DNA of 64,000 nucleotides from Vibrio gazogenes (GCF_023920225.1 NZ_CP092587.1:3127709-3191708); one strand, 5' to 3'. Counted from the first letter of the stretch, positions 9,725-21,301 are shown. Translations and numbers: made by a program. The notes: generated by a model not told the origin, from the sequence alone.

Positions 9725-9802
9725 CCGCTGACTTTATTTTAACGACAGGTTTGATACGAACAACTAGCTTACTACGAATAACAAGCCTGATGAGTGAAAC
9801 GA

Positions 9803-11215
9803 TCACTCATCATCAAAATCAAATGCCGGTCCTGCGTAGTTATCAAAACGGGAGTATTGCCCTTGGAACGTTAAGCGCACCGAACCAATCGGACCGTTCC
9901 GCTGCTTACCGAGTATAATTTCAGCGGTCCCTTTCATCGCACTATCCGGATGGTAGACTTCATCACGGTAAATAAACATAATCAAATCGGCATCCTGCTC
10001 GATAGACCCTGATTCCCTCAGATCCGAGTTAACGGGTCGTTTGTCCGCCCGCTGCTCCAGAGAACGGTTTAACTGAGAAAGGGCAACCACTGGTACATTT
10101 AACTCTTTCGCCAACGCCTTCAGGGAGCGCGAAATTTCTGCTATTTCCAGAGTCCGGTTATCGGACAGTGCCGGAACCCGCATTAATTGCAGGTAGTCCA
10201 CCATGATTAATGATAAACCACCATGCTCTCGGGCAACCCGACGTGCACGTGAGCGAAGTTCTGTGGGTGTCAGCCCCGAGCTGTCATCAATGAACATATT
10301 CTTCTTCTCCATGAGAATCCCCATGGTGGAAGAAATTCTGGCCCAATCCTCATCATCCAGATTACCGGTTCGTATTTTGGTTTGATCGACACGAGATAGC
10401 GATGCCAGCATCCTCATCATGATCTGCTCAGAAGGCATCTCCAAAGAAAATATCAGCACCGGTTTGTCTTGCTCCATCGCTGCGTTTTCACACAAGTTCA
10501 TCGCAAACGTCGTTTTCCCCATCGATGGACGAGCAGCAACAATGATTAAGTCTGAAGACTGCAATCCAGCCGTTTTCTTATTCAAATCAGTAAAGCCGGT
10601 ATTGACCCCAGTGACACCATCCTGAGGACTTTTGTACAAGATTTCGATTCTCTCTAACGTCTTTTCCAAAATCGAATCGACATTTTGTGGACCTTCATTT
10701 TCGTTGGTCCGAGACTCAGCAATCGCAAAGACTTTACTTTCCGCAAAGTCCAACAGATCCTCTGAACTGCGCCCCTGCGGATCATAGCCTGCATCGGCAA
10801 TTTCATTGGCCACACCAATCAGATTACGGACCAAAGCCCGTTCAGCAACAATATCCGCGTAGGCATTGATATTTGCAGCACTTGGCGTATTTTTAGCAAG
10901 ATCGGTCAGGTAAGCAAAACCACCGACATCATCCAGTTGCTCACGCTGTTCCAGAAACTCAGAAAGTGTAATCAGATCAAGTGGTTTGCCGCCTTCCAGA
11001 ATTGATTTAATACCATCGAAAATCAAACGGTGTGGTCGGCTGAAAAAATCACTGGTCACAACACGTTCGGCCACGGTGTCCCACCGCTCATTATCCAGCA
11101 ACAGTCCTCCCAGAACGGATTGCTCCGCTTCTATCGAATGGGGAGGCATTTTAATGCCTTCAACTTGTGCGTCAGTTTGCTTACGATTTCTGTTTTCAAA
11201 CTTGGGATTAACCAT
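9803..11215 (-). CDS. dnaB: Replicative DNA helicase DnaB
   Basis: Hexameric 5'-3' helicase of the replisome, 470 residues. The N-terminal domain begins PPHSIEAEQSVLGGLLLDN; the RecA-like domain carries Walker A ARPSMGKTT, Walker B-like LIMVDYLQLM, and the C-terminal LRESGSIEQDAD and GKQRNGP motifs. No intein interrupts it. Start 11215 (MVNPKFENR) fits the family better than 11233. It converges with yjbQ; an 8-bp inverted repeat overlaps the stop (9789-9796 with 9804-9811) and may end transcription weakly. Confidence 0.97.
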   Translation of the reverse strand: MVNPKFENRNRKQTDAQVEGIKMPPHSIEAEQSVLGGLLLDNERWDTVAERVVTSDFFSRPHRLIFDGIKSILEGGKPLDLITLSEFLEQREQLDDVGGFAYLTDLAKNTPSAANINAYADIVAERALVRNLIGVANEIADAGYDPQGRSSEDLLDFAESKVFAIAESRTNENEGPQNVDSILEKTLERIEILYKSPQDGVTGVNTGFTDLNKKTAGLQSSDLIIVAARPSMGKTTFAMNLCENAAMEQDKPVLIFSLEMPSEQIMMRMLASLSRVDQTKIRTGNLDDEDWARISSTMGILMEKKNMFIDDSSGLTPTELRSRARRVAREHGGLSLIMVDYLQLMRVPALSDNRTLEIAEISRSLKALAKELNVPVVALSQLNRSLEQRADKRPVNSDLRESGSIEQDADLIMFIYRDEVYHPDSAMKGTAEIILGKQRNGPIGSVRLTFQGQYSRFDNYAGPAFDFDDE

Positions 11216-11369
11216 GACTTTTCTCAATAACACGACAAAGTGTGCCCATTATAACGAGAATATCGAATTTGTAATTATCTCATGCAGAATTAACCCAGAA
11301 CTGACTATTGACGGAGCCATTCACTCTAGTATTGTCTGCAGCTTAATGGTCAGTCTTTAGAGGTTTCGT

Positions 11370-12125
11370 GTGTTGAGGTGTTGGCTGATGCCCTTCAGTC
11401 TTTGTATTATCAGCGTTGTTCATGCAGAAGAAGAATCAACAGAGCAAGAAACGCCTTCTCCGCTTCAGGGTCAGGTCGAACTCGGCTACCAAAGGCATAC
11501 GGGTAATACAAATACAGAATCGCTCAATGTGAATGTATTGGCTGAATACACCGAAGGAAGGCACCGGACAACAGGCAAGTGGGAATTTTACCGACTAGAT
11601 AAATATGGTGGTGAATACAAGAGAAAATCGACCTATTCGTTACAGTCCGACTACAAAGTTAGTCCGAAAGGCTATGTGTATGGTAGTTTCAATGGAATTG
11701 ATTCTAAATATAGCGCTTATTTTAAGGACTATACTTTCTCGGCAGGTTACGGTTATCAATTGACACATACTGATGTGCTCACTATCGAACTTGAACTCGG
11801 TCCGGGGTATCGATATCAAAGACCTAACCTCGATGAACTCGACGATGATGATCTGATTTTTCCTGAAACGGTAAGAGAACCGATTGCCCGAGGAAATGCC
11901 AGAATCGATTGGAGTCTGACAAAAACAGTAACGCTGGGCGGAGATGTTACCATTGTCTCTGGGGACAGTAACACATTGCTGACCACCAATATCAATCTGA
12001 CCAATGATATTACTCAAAACCTTGCTTTGAAGCTGGATTACTCTCGTTCATATCACTCACGCGTCCCTGATAGTCTCAAAAAAGCAGACAGTGCCACATC
12101 GATCAATGTTGTCTACCATTTCTGA
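11370..12125 (+). CDS. DUF481 outer-membrane beta-barrel protein
   Basis: 251 residues starting at GTG 11370 behind AGAGG. A signal peptide is clear: a hydrophobic stretch ending SVVHA before EEES. The mature part shows alternating aromatic/polar strands (VELGYQRHTGNTNTESLN, WEFYRLDKYGG, YGSFNGIDSKY) and ends in VVYHF with a terminal aromatic residue, typical of DUF481/YdiY-type outer-membrane barrels. The function of the family is unknown. It stands alone between divergent dnaB and the convergent rpsF operon. Confidence 0.85.
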   Translation: MLRCWLMPFSLCIISVVHAEEESTEQETPSPLQGQVELGYQRHTGNTNTESLNVNVLAEYTEGRHRTTGKWEFYRLDKYGGEYKRKSTYSLQSDYKVSPKGYVYGSFNGIDSKYSAYFKDYTFSAGYGYQLTHTDVLTIELELGPGYRYQRPNLDELDDDDLIFPETVREPIARGNARIDWSLTKTVTLGGDVTIVSGDSNTLLTTNINLTNDITQNLALKLDYSRSYHSRVPDSLKKADSATSINVVYHF

Positions 12126-12162
12126 ATGCTAAAACAATGTTTTCTATGCTTTGAGGGCATAA

Positions 12163-12190
12163 AAAAACACCAGCATAAGCTGGTGTTTTT
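12163..12190. terminator. Bidirectional terminator, DUF481 gene / rplI
   Basis: Perfect hairpin AAAAACACCAGC (12163-12174) and GCTGGTGTTTTT (12179-12190) with loop ATAA. A-run and T-run on either side allow use from both directions. Confidence 0.9.
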
Positions 12191-12212
12191 CAATACTGGA
12201 GCGGCTGGAAAA

Positions 12213-12662
12213 TTATTCAGCAACAACCTGTAGTTTAACGTCTGCAAACACTTCAGAATGAAGTTGAATGCTGATGTCATACTCACCAACGTTGCGTAGA
12301 GCACCTTCAGGAAGACGAACTTCACTTTTGCTCACTTGAACGCCAGCAGCAGTCACTGCATCAGCAATATCGCGAGTACCGATAGAACCGAACAGTTTTC
12401 CTTCTTCACCAGCTTTTGAGGCAATCACAACCGCTTCCAGAGCGTTTACTTTATCAGCGCGTGATTGTGCAGCAGCCAGTTGCTCAGCAACTTGAGCTTC
12501 TAATTCGGCACGACGGTGCTCAAACATCTCAACGTTTGCTTTAGTTGCCATAACGGCCTTACCTTGAGGGATAAGAAAGTTACGAGCATAACCAGATTTT
12601 ACGTTGACTGTATCACCAAGACCACCTAGGTTACCGATTTTATCAAGTAGAATAACTTGCAT
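12213..12662 (-). CDS. rplI: 50S ribosomal protein L9
   Basis: 149 residues, the family's normal length. The N-terminal RNA-binding domain [17 protein letters not shown] and [13 protein letters not shown] is followed by the long connecting helix and the C-terminal domain with [13 protein letters not shown]. Last gene of the rpsF-priB-rpsR-rplI operon, ended by the bidirectional terminator at 12163-12190. Confidence 0.97.
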   Translation of the reverse strand: MQVILLDKIGNLGGLGDTVNVKSGYARNFLIPQGKAVMATKANVEMFEHRRAELEAQVAEQLAAAQSRADKVNALEAVVIASKAGEEGKLFGSIGTRDIADAVTAAGVQVSKSEVRLPEGALRNVGEYDISIQLHSEVFADVKLQVVAE

Positions 12663-12695
12663 TGTTTAATCCTCTTTCTTAATAAACGGTGCCGA

Positions 12696-12926
<231 letters not shown>

Positions 12927-12938
12927 CTATCTCCTGAT

Positions 12939-13241
12939 CTAAATTTGAGTAATCTCTTGAGCATGGAGCACCAATTTTCCGACACCATTTCGGTCGGTCT
13001 GGTAAGTAACAAAGCCACTTACCTTGATGCTGCTGCCCTGTACTAAGTTGTGAGTGAAAGACTGTGACCGCTGACCACTAACCACGACGGGCATTCGACA
13101 ATAAACCTGTCTGGATAAATCCGCTTCAACGGCAACCGAACGATGTTCTAACCAAAAGCGACAATGTTCGATACCTGACGGACTCTGGCTTCGAATGGGA
13201 TGCTTGACAATCGTACCGCTAAGTTCCATCCGATTGGTCAT
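12939..13241 (-). CDS. priB: Primosomal replication protein N
   Basis: 100-residue single-strand-DNA-binding OB-fold protein of the restart primosome (PriA-PriB-DnaT). Recognised by MTNRMELSGTIVKHPIRSQSPSG, HCRFWLEHRS and the C-terminal KLVLHAQEI. It lies 8 bp downstream of rpsF, its conserved position in enterobacteria and vibrios. Confidence 0.95.
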   Translation of the reverse strand: MTNRMELSGTIVKHPIRSQSPSGIEHCRFWLEHRSVAVEADLSRQVYCRMPVVVSGQRSQSFTHNLVQGSSIKVSGFVTYQTDRNGVGKLVLHAQEITQI

Positions 13242-13249
13242 AGAATCAA

Positions 13250-13633
13250 TTACTCAGCAACGTCTGCACTGTTGTTTTCTTCTGATTTCACTTCTTCACG
13301 CTTAGTACGCTCTTCACGAGCTTTCAGCATGATTGATGGTTCAGTCACAGCAGACTTAGTACGCATAATCATGTTACGCAGAACTGCATCGTTAAAACGG
13401 AAAGCAGTTTCCAGTTCATCAACAACTGACTGCTCAGCTTCTACATTCATCAGAACATAGTGCGCTTTGTGCAGTTTGTTAATTGGGTATGCAAGTTGAC
13501 GACGTCCCCAATCTTCCAGACGGTGAATAGTACCGCCGGCTTCAGTGATAGAACCAGTGTAACGCTCGATCATGCCAGCAACTTGCTCGCTTTGATCTGG
13601 GTGCACCATGAATACGATTTCGTAATGACGCAT
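13250..13633 (-). CDS. rpsF: 30S ribosomal protein S6
   Basis: 127 residues with [18 protein letters not shown] start and the [20 protein letters not shown] core; the C-terminal acidic tail ([15 protein letters not shown]) is the part that receives glutamates in E. coli through RimK. First gene of the operon; the ribosome-binding site AAGGAG is 6 nt upstream. A promoter candidate lies about 100 bp upstream. Confidence 0.97.
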   Translation of the reverse strand: MRHYEIVFMVHPDQSEQVAGMIERYTGSITEAGGTIHRLEDWGRRQLAYPINKLHKAHYVLMNVEAEQSVVDELETAFRFNDAVLRNMIMRTKSAVTEPSIMLKAREERTKREEVKSEENNSADVAE

Positions 13634-13730
13634 GTTTGCTCCTTACGGATTATTCAGCTTCCACATTTGGCCCGGTCGTCCAGAGGAAGCAAGGAACGGT
13701 AAATAAGTGACCAGGAATTTAAGAGGTCGA

Positions 13731-13760
13731 ATAGTACAGAAAGGAGGCAGTATTAGCAAG
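13731..13760 (-). promoter_or_regulatory. Candidate promoter of the rpsF-priB-rpsR-rplI operon
   Basis: On the minus strand -35 TTGCTA (13755-13760), 18-bp spacer, -10 TACTAT (13731-13736). It is the best match in the bfr-rpsF interval and leaves a leader of about 90 nt. Confidence 0.4.
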
Positions 13761-13789
13761 AGAAATATGACTGGAGGCACCATAAAATA

Positions 13790-13816
13790 AAGGACGAACG
13801 TCTTGTTCGTCCTTTG
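13790..13816 (-). terminator. Intrinsic terminator of bfr
   Basis: Perfect hairpin AAAGGACGAAC (13790-13800) / GTTCGTCCTTT (13806-13816), loop of five, followed on the minus strand by an interrupted T-run (TATTTTA). It lies 12 bp after the bfr stop. Confidence 0.8.
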
Positions 13817-13827
13817 TATCAATTACA

Positions 13828-14304
13828 CTAATCTTCATCAACAAATTGAGCCTGAAGATAGTTCTCTAAACCCGTCATTTCAATCAAACCAAGCTGGGTT
13901 TCAAGCCAATCTACGTGCTCCTCTTCATCGGCTAAGATGTCTAGAAACAGATCTCTGGAAACATAATCACGAATACCTTCAGCATAGGCAATTGCCTCTT
14001 TCAAATCAGGAATGGCAGCCATCTCTAATTTGAGGTCACATTCGAGCATTTCTTTGGTATCTTCACCGATCAAAAGTTTTCCCAAATCCTGCATATTTGG
14101 GAGCCCTTCTAAAAACAGTATTCGTTCAATCAAATGGTCAGCGTGTTTCATCTCATCAATTGATTCATGGTACTCTTTGTCCGCCAACTGCTTAAGCCCC
14201 CAATCTTTATACATTCGTGCATGTAAAAAATACTGGTTGATTGCAATCAGTTCATTGGCCAGAATTTTGTTCAGATGTTGAATAATTATTGGATCGCCTT
14301 TCAT
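13828..14304 (-). CDS. bfr: Bacterioferritin
   Basis: 24-meric haem-containing iron store, 158 residues as usual. All di-iron ferroxidase ligands are at the canonical positions: Glu18, Glu51, His54, Glu94, Glu127, His130. The haem-binding methionine Met52 is present, so this is the haem-binding subunit type. Ribosome-binding site AGGAGG. bfd lies 89 bp upstream on the same strand, the standard storage/release pair: Bfd reduces the haem to mobilise stored iron. Confidence 0.96.
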   Translation of the reverse strand: MKGDPIIIQHLNKILANELIAINQYFLHARMYKDWGLKQLADKEYHESIDEMKHADHLIERILFLEGLPNMQDLGKLLIGEDTKEMLECDLKLEMAAIPDLKEAIAYAEGIRDYVSRDLFLDILADEEEHVDWLETQLGLIEMTGLENYLQAQFVDED

Positions 14305-14393
14305 GACAAAACCTCCTCTTTGGCTCTATTAACTTTAGAACCCAACAGAGAAGTGTCAAATTTTAATCTGTAAAAACAGATAATTAGTTTCAA

Positions 14394-14582
14394 CTAACTC
14401 ACTTGTTGATACTGAAATGCAACTGTTTCGTTCAAAATTTCCTTTGCCTGACGGACACACTTTCCGCATTGAGTCCCTAATGCAGTACAGCGCCGAATTC
14501 CTTTCATATCGCTGACGCCATCCTCAAGAATGAGCTTACGCAACTTTTTATCAGAAACAGAATGACAGAGACAAACGATCAT
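14394..14582 (-). CDS. bfd: Bacterioferritin-associated ferredoxin
   Basis: 62-residue [2Fe-2S] protein. Cluster ligands are visible as Cys4, Cys6, Cys39 and Cys42 (MIVCLC and QCGKC), the Bfd arrangement. It delivers electrons to bacterioferritin to release iron under starvation. A Fur-like sequence upstream (14626-14644) fits iron repression, known for this gene in other proteobacteria. Confidence 0.94.
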   Translation of the reverse strand: MIVCLCHSVSDKKLRKLILEDGVSDMKGIRRCTALGTQCGKCVRQAKEILNETVAFQYQQVS

Positions 14583-14625
14583 AATGACTCAATACTATAT
14601 GACAATACACAATGAAAATATAAAC

Positions 14626-14644
14626 GATAATTGTTATTATTTCT
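14626..14644. promoter_or_regulatory. Possible Fur box upstream of bfd
   Basis: GATAATTGTTATTATTTCT matches the 19-bp Fur consensus at 12 positions by hand, with a perfect first GATAAT hexamer. It lies 44 bp upstream of the bfd start. The call leans on the known iron regulation of bfd as much as on the match. Confidence 0.35.
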
Positions 14645-14711
14645 ACAATTAAGTATTGCTCTCGTATCACAGTGAGCTAGCCACCTTTGGCAGGATTTGA
14701 GGGATGGCAAT

Positions 14712-14743
14712 AAAAAAGGGAAGCCAGTGGCTTCCCTTTTTTT
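14712..14743 (-). terminator. Intrinsic terminator of the str operon (after tufA)
   Basis: GGGAAGCC (14718-14725) / GGCTTCCC (14729-14736), loop AGT, flanked by an A-run and a T-run, so a strong U-tract follows on the minus strand. It lies 21 bp after the tufA stop. Confidence 0.9.
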
Positions 14744-14764
14744 AACTCGTGTTAGCTCAAATCA

Positions 14765-15949
14765 TTATGCAAAGATTTTTGCTACAACACCAGCACCTAC
14801 TGTACGACCGCCTTCACGGATCGCAAAGCGCAGACCTTCATCCATCGCGATTGGGGCAATCAGCTCGACAATCATTTTCACGTTATCGCCTGGCATCACC
14901 ATCTCTACGCCTTCTGGAAGCTCGATGCTGCCTGTTACGTCTGTCGTACGGAAGTAGAACTGTGGACGATACCCTTTGAAGAATGGCGTATGACGACCAC
15001 CTTCATCTTTCGACAACACGTATACTTCTGACTCAAACTTCGTGTGTGGCGTGATTGAACCTGGTTTCGCCAATACTTGACCACGTTCTACTTCATCACG
15101 CTTCGTTCCACGCAGCAACACACCTACGTTCTCACCCGCACGACCTTCGTCAAGCAGCTTACGGAACATCTCTACACCTGTACATGTTGTCTTCGTGGTA
15201 TCTTTTACACCAACGATTTCAACTTCGTCACCAACTCGAATGATGCCTTGCTCTACACGACCTGTAACAACTGTTCCACGGCCCTGGATTGAGAATACGT
15301 CTTCGATTGGCAGCAAGAATGCTTGGTCAATCACACGCTCTGGCTCTGGAATGTATTCGTCAAGTGCTGTCGCTAACTCAATGATTTTCTCTTCCCATTG
15401 CGCTTCACCGTTCAGTGCACCCAGCGCTGAACCCTGAATCACTGGCAGATCGTCTCCTGGGAAATCGTATTCTGAAAGCAATTCACGAACTTCCATTTCT
15501 ACCAGCTCAAGCAGCTCTTCATCATCAACCATGTCACATTTGTTCATGAATACGATGATGTAAGGAATACCTACCTGACGGCCTAGCAGGATGTGCTCAC
15601 GTGTTTGAGGCATTGGACCATCTGTCGCTGCTACAACTAGGATACCACCATCCATCTGCGCCGCACCTGTGATCATGTTTTTAACATAGTCAGCGTGTCC
15701 TGGGCAGTCTACGTGTGCGTAGTGACGTGTCGGTGTATCGTACTCTACGTGTGAAGTCGCGATTGTGATACCGCGCTCACGCTCTTCCGGTGCGTTATCG
15801 ATTGACGCAAAGTCACGTGCTGATCCGCCGTATACTTTAGAAAGTACTGTACAGATTGCTGCTGTTAGTGTTGTTTTACCGTGGTCAACGTGGCCGATAG
15901 TACCAACGTTTACGTGCGGTTTCGTACGTTCAAATTTTTCTTTAGACAC
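14765..15949 (-). CDS. tufA: Elongation factor Tu, str-operon copy
   Basis: GTPase that brings aminoacyl-tRNA to the ribosome, 394 residues. G motifs seen: [26 protein letters not shown]-terminal barrel domains with [13 protein letters not shown] and the [10 protein letters not shown] end. The protein is identical over its whole length to the second copy at 59491-60675; by eye about 11 bases differ, all silent. Last gene of rpsL-rpsG-fusA-tufA. Confidence 0.97.
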   Translation of the reverse strand: MSKEKFERTKPHVNVGTIGHVDHGKTTLTAAICTVLSKVYGGSARDFASIDNAPEERERGITIATSHVEYDTPTRHYAHVDCPGHADYVKNMITGAAQMDGGILVVAATDGPMPQTREHILLGRQVGIPYIIVFMNKCDMVDDEELLELVEMEVRELLSEYDFPGDDLPVIQGSALGALNGEAQWEEKIIELATALDEYIPEPERVIDQAFLLPIEDVFSIQGRGTVVTGRVEQGIIRVGDEVEIVGVKDTTKTTCTGVEMFRKLLDEGRAGENVGVLLRGTKRDEVERGQVLAKPGSITPHTKFESEVYVLSKDEGGRHTPFFKGYRPQFYFRTTDVTGSIELPEGVEMVMPGDNVKMIVELIAPIAMDEGLRFAIREGGRTVGAGVVAKIFA

Positions 15950-16091
15950 GATCGTGTTCCTTCCTAGTTATGATTCACTCTAAGTAACGTACACCTAAAG
16001 TGCGCCAGAAATTGCTATTTTATGCGTCAACGTTCGTCAACGCAATAGATTCGTTATTAACCAGTACTTGTGTTTTATCAACAAATAAAGG

Positions 16092-18188
16092 TTAACCACG
16101 CTCAGCGACAATTGCATCAGCAATGTTTTTCGGCACTTCTGCGTACTCAGAAAACTCCATTGAATACGAAGCACGGCCTTGCGTCGCAGAACGCAGATCA
16201 GTTGCGTAACCAAACATCTCAGAAAGTGGGACTTTAGCATGTATAATCTTCAGCCCTGCCGGACCATCATCCATACCTTCGATAAGGCCGCGGCGACGAT
16301 TCAAGTCACCCACAACATCACCCATCCAATCTTCCGGAGTAGTTACTTCAACTTTCATCAGCGGTTCAAGAATAACAGGAGTCGCTTGAAGCGCACCTTT
16401 CTTGAATGCCATTGAGCCAGCGATCTTAAACGCCATCTCACTTGAATCGACATCGTGGAATGAACCATCAAAGAGTGTCGCCTTGATATCCAAGACAGGA
16501 TAACCAGCGAGCACACCGTTGTTCATTTGTTCCTCGATACCTTTTGCGACTGGGTTAATGAATTCCTTCGGAATCGTCCCACCCACAATTTCGTCGACAA
16601 AAACAAAGCCTTCACCGGGTTCAGAGGGCTCAATTTTTAGCCATACATGACCATATTGACCTCGTCCCCCTGACTGGCGAACAAACTTGCCTTCGACTTC
16701 CGCTTGACCACGAATGGTTTCACGATAAGCAACCTGAGGTTTACCCACGTTGCAATCCACGCTAAATTCACGCTTCATCCGATCTACAATGATATCCAAG
16801 TGAAGTTCACCCATGCCTGATATCAATGTCTGGCCAGTTTCAGCGTCCGTTTCAACACGGAATGATGGATCTTCAGCTGCCAATTTTCCGAGGGCAATCC
16901 CCATTTTTTCCTGATCAGCTTTAGAGCGGGGTTCTACAGCGATTTGAATCACAGGTTGAGGAAACTCCATTCGTTCCAGAATAACCTTATGATTTTGATC
17001 GCAAAGCGTGTCCCCAGTTGTCACATCTTTCAAGCCGATCGCAGCAGCGATATCACCGGCACGAACTTCTTTGACTTCTTCACGCTTGTTCGAATGCATC
17101 TGAACAATACGTCCGACTCGTTCACGCTTTTCTTTGACCGAGTTATAGACAGCATCCCCGGAGTTTAAAACACCGGAATAGACCCGAACAAAGGTCAGAG
17201 TACCAACAAATGGGTCTGTTGCGATCTTAAATGCAAGCGCTGAAAAAGGTTCTGAGTCATCCGCATGACGCTCAACATCATTTTCACGCTCATCAATACC
17301 TTTAATCGACGGAACATCGATCGGTGACGGCAAAAATTCAATCACAGCATCCAGTACGGCCTGAACCCCTTTGTTCTTAAATGCACTACCGCAAGTCGCC
17401 AGAACAATTTCATTATTCAGAGTGCGAGTTCGCAAACCGAGCTTAATCTCTTCTTCGCTTAATTCACCCTCTTCAAGGTATTTATCCATCAGCTCTTCAT
17501 TCGCTTCGGCAGCGGATTCCACCATATGGCTACGCCATTCTTCAGCGAGTTCGAGCATATCTGCGGGGATATCTTCATGAGTGAAAGTCATTCCCTGGTC
17601 TTCTTCAGTCCAGTTAATTGCTTTCATCTTGAACAGATCAATAACACCTTTAAATTCATCTTCTGCACCGATATTCAATTGAATCGGTACAGGGGTTGCG
17701 CCTAGTCGATCTTTAATTTGATTTACCACACGCAAGAAATCTGCACCAGCACGGTCCATCTTATTCACGAAAACGAGTCTCGGAACATGATATTTATCCG
17801 CCTGACGCCATACTGTCTCAGACTGAGGTTCAACACCGGAGGAAGCACAAAAAACGACCACTGCACCATCAAGTACACGGAGAGAGCGCTCAACCTCAAT
17901 GGTGAAGTCAACGTGTCCGGGAGTATCGATAATATTGATACGATGAGCGGGGAATTGCGCCTGCATACCACGCCAGAATGTGGTCGTCGCAGCAGAGGTA
18001 ATGGTGATACCGCGTTCCTGCTCTTGCTCCATCCAGTCCATGGTTGCTGCACCATCGTGAACTTCGCCAATTTTATGAGACAGGCCGGTGTAGAACAGAA
18101 TACGCTCAGTAGTGGTTGTCTTTCCTGCGTCTACATGAGCACATATACCGATGTTACGGTAGCGCTCGATAGGAGTTTTACGAGCCAC
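16092..18188 (-). CDS. fusA: Elongation factor G
   Basis: Translocation GTPase, 698 residues. G1 [13 protein letters not shown], switch region [10 protein letters not shown]3 [10 protein letters not shown]4 NKMDRAG; domain IV contains [16 protein letters not shown]-terminal end [11 protein letters not shown]. Third gene of the str operon. Separated from rpsG by a 75-bp spacer that holds a perfect hairpin. Confidence 0.98.
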   Translation of the reverse strand: MARKTPIERYRNIGICAHVDAGKTTTTERILFYTGLSHKIGEVHDGAATMDWMEQEQERGITITSAATTTFWRGMQAQFPAHRINIIDTPGHVDFTIEVERSLRVLDGAVVVFCASSGVEPQSETVWRQADKYHVPRLVFVNKMDRAGADFLRVVNQIKDRLGATPVPIQLNIGAEDEFKGVIDLFKMKAINWTEEDQGMTFTHEDIPADMLELAEEWRSHMVESAAEANEELMDKYLEEGELSEEEIKLGLRTRTLNNEIVLATCGSAFKNKGVQAVLDAVIEFLPSPIDVPSIKGIDERENDVERHADDSEPFSALAFKIATDPFVGTLTFVRVYSGVLNSGDAVYNSVKEKRERVGRIVQMHSNKREEVKEVRAGDIAAAIGLKDVTTGDTLCDQNHKVILERMEFPQPVIQIAVEPRSKADQEKMGIALGKLAAEDPSFRVETDAETGQTLISGMGELHLDIIVDRMKREFSVDCNVGKPQVAYRETIRGQAEVEGKFVRQSGGRGQYGHVWLKIEPSEPGEGFVFVDEIVGGTIPKEFINPVAKGIEEQMNNGVLAGYPVLDIKATLFDGSFHDVDSSEMAFKIAGSMAFKKGALQATPVILEPLMKVEVTTPEDWMGDVVGDLNRRRGLIEGMDDGPAGLKIIHAKVPLSEMFGYATDLRSATQGRASYSMEFSEYAEVPKNIADAIVAERG

Positions 18189-18231
18189 GGTTGTATCCTC
18201 TTAACTAAGGTGGACCTTAGAAAATAGAAAA

Positions 18232-18255
18232 GTACTGCGGGGATACCCGCAGTAC
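18232..18255 (-). promoter_or_regulatory. Perfect hairpin in the rpsG-fusA spacer
   Basis: Arms GTACTGCGGG (18232-18241) and CCCGCAGTAC (18246-18255) around a 4-base loop; on the minus strand it is followed by TTTTCTATTTTC. It could act as a leaky terminator or an mRNA processing and stability element inside the operon. Confidence 0.5.
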
Positions 18256-18263
18256 AGGAGGTA

Positions 18264-18755
<492 letters not shown>

Positions 18756-18845
18756 TCAGGTTATCCAAAACTTTTCAGTTTCTTCAAAAATTAATATTTA
18801 AATTAGTGTTTGGCCTTACTTAACGCTTATTTCAACAGAGAAACA

Positions 18846-19223
<378 letters not shown>

Positions 19224-19290
19224 CTAGCTCCTGATTTACTGAAAGTAAGCTTTGTGAAAAATCTATACCCTATATAAATAGGGACGCAAA

Positions 19291-19319
19291 ATTCTATGCA
19301 CCGCGGCTAGATGTGTCAA
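19291..19319 (-). promoter_or_regulatory. str operon promoter
   Basis: Minus strand: -35 TTGACA (19314-19319, perfect), 17-bp spacer, -10 TAGAAT (19291-19296), followed by a discriminator containing GCGTCCC as in growth-rate-controlled promoters. A small hairpin CCCTAT/ATAGGG lies just downstream. Confidence 0.75.
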
Positions 19320-19355
19320 GAAATATACAGTTTTTTTTTAGGGGGGCAGGAAATC

Positions 19356-19631
19356 TTATTCCCAAGTCATTGTACTGTGGTTGTGTTCCGTCAATTCAAC
19401 AAACCCCAGATAGTCAGTTATCGTTGTTGAAGGACTGATACGGTGATGAATGCCTCGGGCTTTTGCATCGGCTTCCAAAACAAACACGGTTTTTCCTGCC
19501 AACAGTTCAAACGCATAATGTAACGGGTTTGCAGCATAAACCGCGTCTTCGATTAATAAGATGGAATCTTGGTCAGAATAAAAGGGATGAACTCGCTTCA
19601 ATGCAGCGTCTGTTTTAATTACATGTAGCAT
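19356..19631 (-). CDS. tusB: Sulfurtransferase TusB
   Basis: 91 residues, DsrH family, third subunit of the TusBCD complex that relays sulfur for 2-thiouridine at tRNA wobble positions. Family start MLHVIK and the end STMTWE match. Start ATG 19631 is chosen; a TTG at 19643 overlapping the tusC stop would add four residues. It follows tusC in the yheO-tusDCB chain. Confidence 0.9.
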   Translation of the reverse strand: MLHVIKTDAALKRVHPFYSDQDSILLIEDAVYAANPLHYAFELLAGKTVFVLEADAKARGIHHRISPSTTITDYLGFVELTEHNHSTMTWE

Positions 19632-19639
19632 AAAATGTC

Positions 19640-19996
19640 TCAAAAACTCAAAACTTTATCAGCCTGATGCAGAATCTCTATCATGCTTTGATCCTGCACA
19701 ACGGTCACAGGGATGATCAAATCATCTTGCGTCACTCCCCGCTGCAATAATGCCGTTTGGGAGACAAAAACCTGATCAATATCGTACAGATCGAGTAGTT
19801 TAATCATAGGTGCATAATCCTTGCAGAGAATATCGTCTGTTTCTTGCCCCTGCAGGAGTTGTAACACGCCATCCCCCATGAAAACGACCGCAATATTTTC
19901 ACTATAAGCAGAGGCAGCTAACAGCGCATCAACCCCTTCTCTTCCCGAACTTCGACCGTGAGGTGCGTGATGAAAAACATAAATCAAACGATTCAA
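19640..19996 (-). CDS. tusC: Sulfurtransferase TusC
   Basis: 118 residues, DsrF-like; start [14 protein letters not shown] and the [16 protein letters not shown] helix are family features. Structural partner of TusB and TusD. It overlaps tusD by 4 bp, showing translational coupling. Confidence 0.93.
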   Translation of the reverse strand: MNRLIYVFHHAPHGRSSGREGVDALLAASAYSENIAVVFMGDGVLQLLQGQETDDILCKDYAPMIKLLDLYDIDQVFVSQTALLQRGVTQDDLIIPVTVVQDQSMIEILHQADKVLSF

Positions 19997-20388
19997 AACT
20001 GTATGACCCTATCTTGTGTCAACATGGCTTCAGCCAAACTCCCCAGACCTGCCTGCACAAATTCGTCGGCCAGATTATCTTTAAAAACACAATGTTGAGC
20101 CGCTTCTTTTTCACTCAAAATCCCTCGTCTCAAAGACGCTGCGACACAAGTTTCAAGACTGACACCATGCTCTTTCGCCAAATTTTGCCAAGCTTTGGCA
20201 AGATCGAATTCATCATTGGCAGGTACTGATAATGAAGTCCCATTCGTCACACCGTCCTGATAGAAAAACACACTGACCAGTGTATGACCTTTCTGGAGCA
20301 AAGCGCGTGCAAACTGATAAGCACTCCGGGCTGACTGAGTACCGTATAGTGGGCCATTGACCACCAACGTGTAAGTCAGGACACTCAT
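19993..20388 (-). CDS. tusD: Sulfurtransferase TusD
   Basis: 131 residues, DsrE family. The catalytic cysteine that receives persulfide from TusA is seen in the [14 protein letters not shown] segment. Start ATG 20388 overlaps the yheO stop by 4 bp. Operates with TusB, TusC, TusE and MnmA in the cytoplasm. Confidence 0.94.
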   Translation of the reverse strand: MSVLTYTLVVNGPLYGTQSARSAYQFARALLQKGHTLVSVFFYQDGVTNGTSLSVPANDEFDLAKAWQNLAKEHGVSLETCVAASLRRGILSEKEAAQHCVFKDNLADEFVQAGLGSLAEAMLTQDRVIQF

Positions 20389-21107
20389 TTTTCATCATCC
20401 TCAGTTTTACGCTGACGAATATAAAGATACACCGTATGTTTCGAGATATTCAGACGATCAGCAACGCGATTGATCGCATCTTTAATATCAAAGATGCCTT
20501 TATCGAATAACGCCATCACAATCTGTCGGTTCTTCGTATTATTCGATACTGATTTATCTGCATTAATTTCTTCGATGGTTCGCTCGACGGTTTGATCCAC
20601 TAGCTCTTCAACATCACTGGCAAAATTGACTGATGATGCCGCATCTTGTGCATCTTGATTTGGCATAAATGATTGTAGTATCTGAGAAAATGGTGCATCG
20701 AGATTGACATTAATACAGAGTAATCCAATCACCCGATTTTCACCGTTACGGATAGCAATCGTGATGGATTTCATTAATACACCACCTTTTGCTCGGGTAA
20801 AATAAGAACGGGAAAAATTCCGTTCAGACCCTTCTATATCTTTCAGCATCTTCAACGCTAAATCCGTAATCGGAGAACCAACCTGGCGCCCGGTATTCTC
20901 ACCATTGGCAATTCTGATAGCAGAAGTATTCAAGTCTTCCAGTGAATGCAATACGATTTCACAAAAAGGACCGATCAGGCTTGCCAGACCATCTACAATT
21001 GCCTCATAAGAACGGAGAATGATTTTATCATGCTCTGTAAACGGTTTTACATGCACAGATTCCATTTCCAGTAACATGTCAGCATTGAGTGTCTCTGTCG
21101 TCGCCAC
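20385..21107 (-). CDS. yheO: YheO-family PAS / helix-turn-helix regulator
   Basis: 240 residues, same length as E. coli YheO. N-terminal PAS-like YheO domain ([43 protein letters not shown]), C-terminal helix-turn-helix ([19 protein letters not shown]). Start is GTG 21107. Ligand and targets are not known. First gene of the yheO-tusDCB chain, leading towards the str operon, which has its own promoter. Confidence 0.92.
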   Translation of the reverse strand: MATTETLNADMLLEMESVHVKPFTEHDKIILRSYEAIVDGLASLIGPFCEIVLHSLEDLNTSAIRIANGENTGRQVGSPITDLALKMLKDIEGSERNFSRSYFTRAKGGVLMKSITIAIRNGENRVIGLLCINVNLDAPFSQILQSFMPNQDAQDAASSVNFASDVEELVDQTVERTIEEINADKSVSNNTKNRQIVMALFDKGIFDIKDAINRVADRLNISKHTVYLYIRQRKTEDDEK

Positions 21108-21226
21108 GTTGTTCCAGCCTTCGCAAATATCAACAAATGAATGTAAGTTTATCAGAAAATTTTAAAGTATCGCTAAGCTATCGTATCAACAACTGATTTA
21201 AAACAAATTTATGACGACAAATAAAA

Positions 21227-21256
21227 AAAAGAGACCTGATAAATCAGGTCTCTTTT
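21227..21256 (-). terminator. Intrinsic terminator of fkpA
   Basis: Perfect hairpin GAGACCTGAT (21231-21240) / ATCAGGTCTC (21243-21252) with A- and T-runs outside; on the minus strand it lies 46 bp after the fkpA stop and before yheO. Confidence 0.9.
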
Positions 21257-21301
21257 ATTACATAGAAATCGCTTGAACGACTATTTCACCGTCACAGCCG
21301 A

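Noticed and set aside
14749..14979. Plus-strand frames repeated opposite both tuf genes
   Set aside because: Antisense shadows; they recur only because the tuf genes are near-identical.
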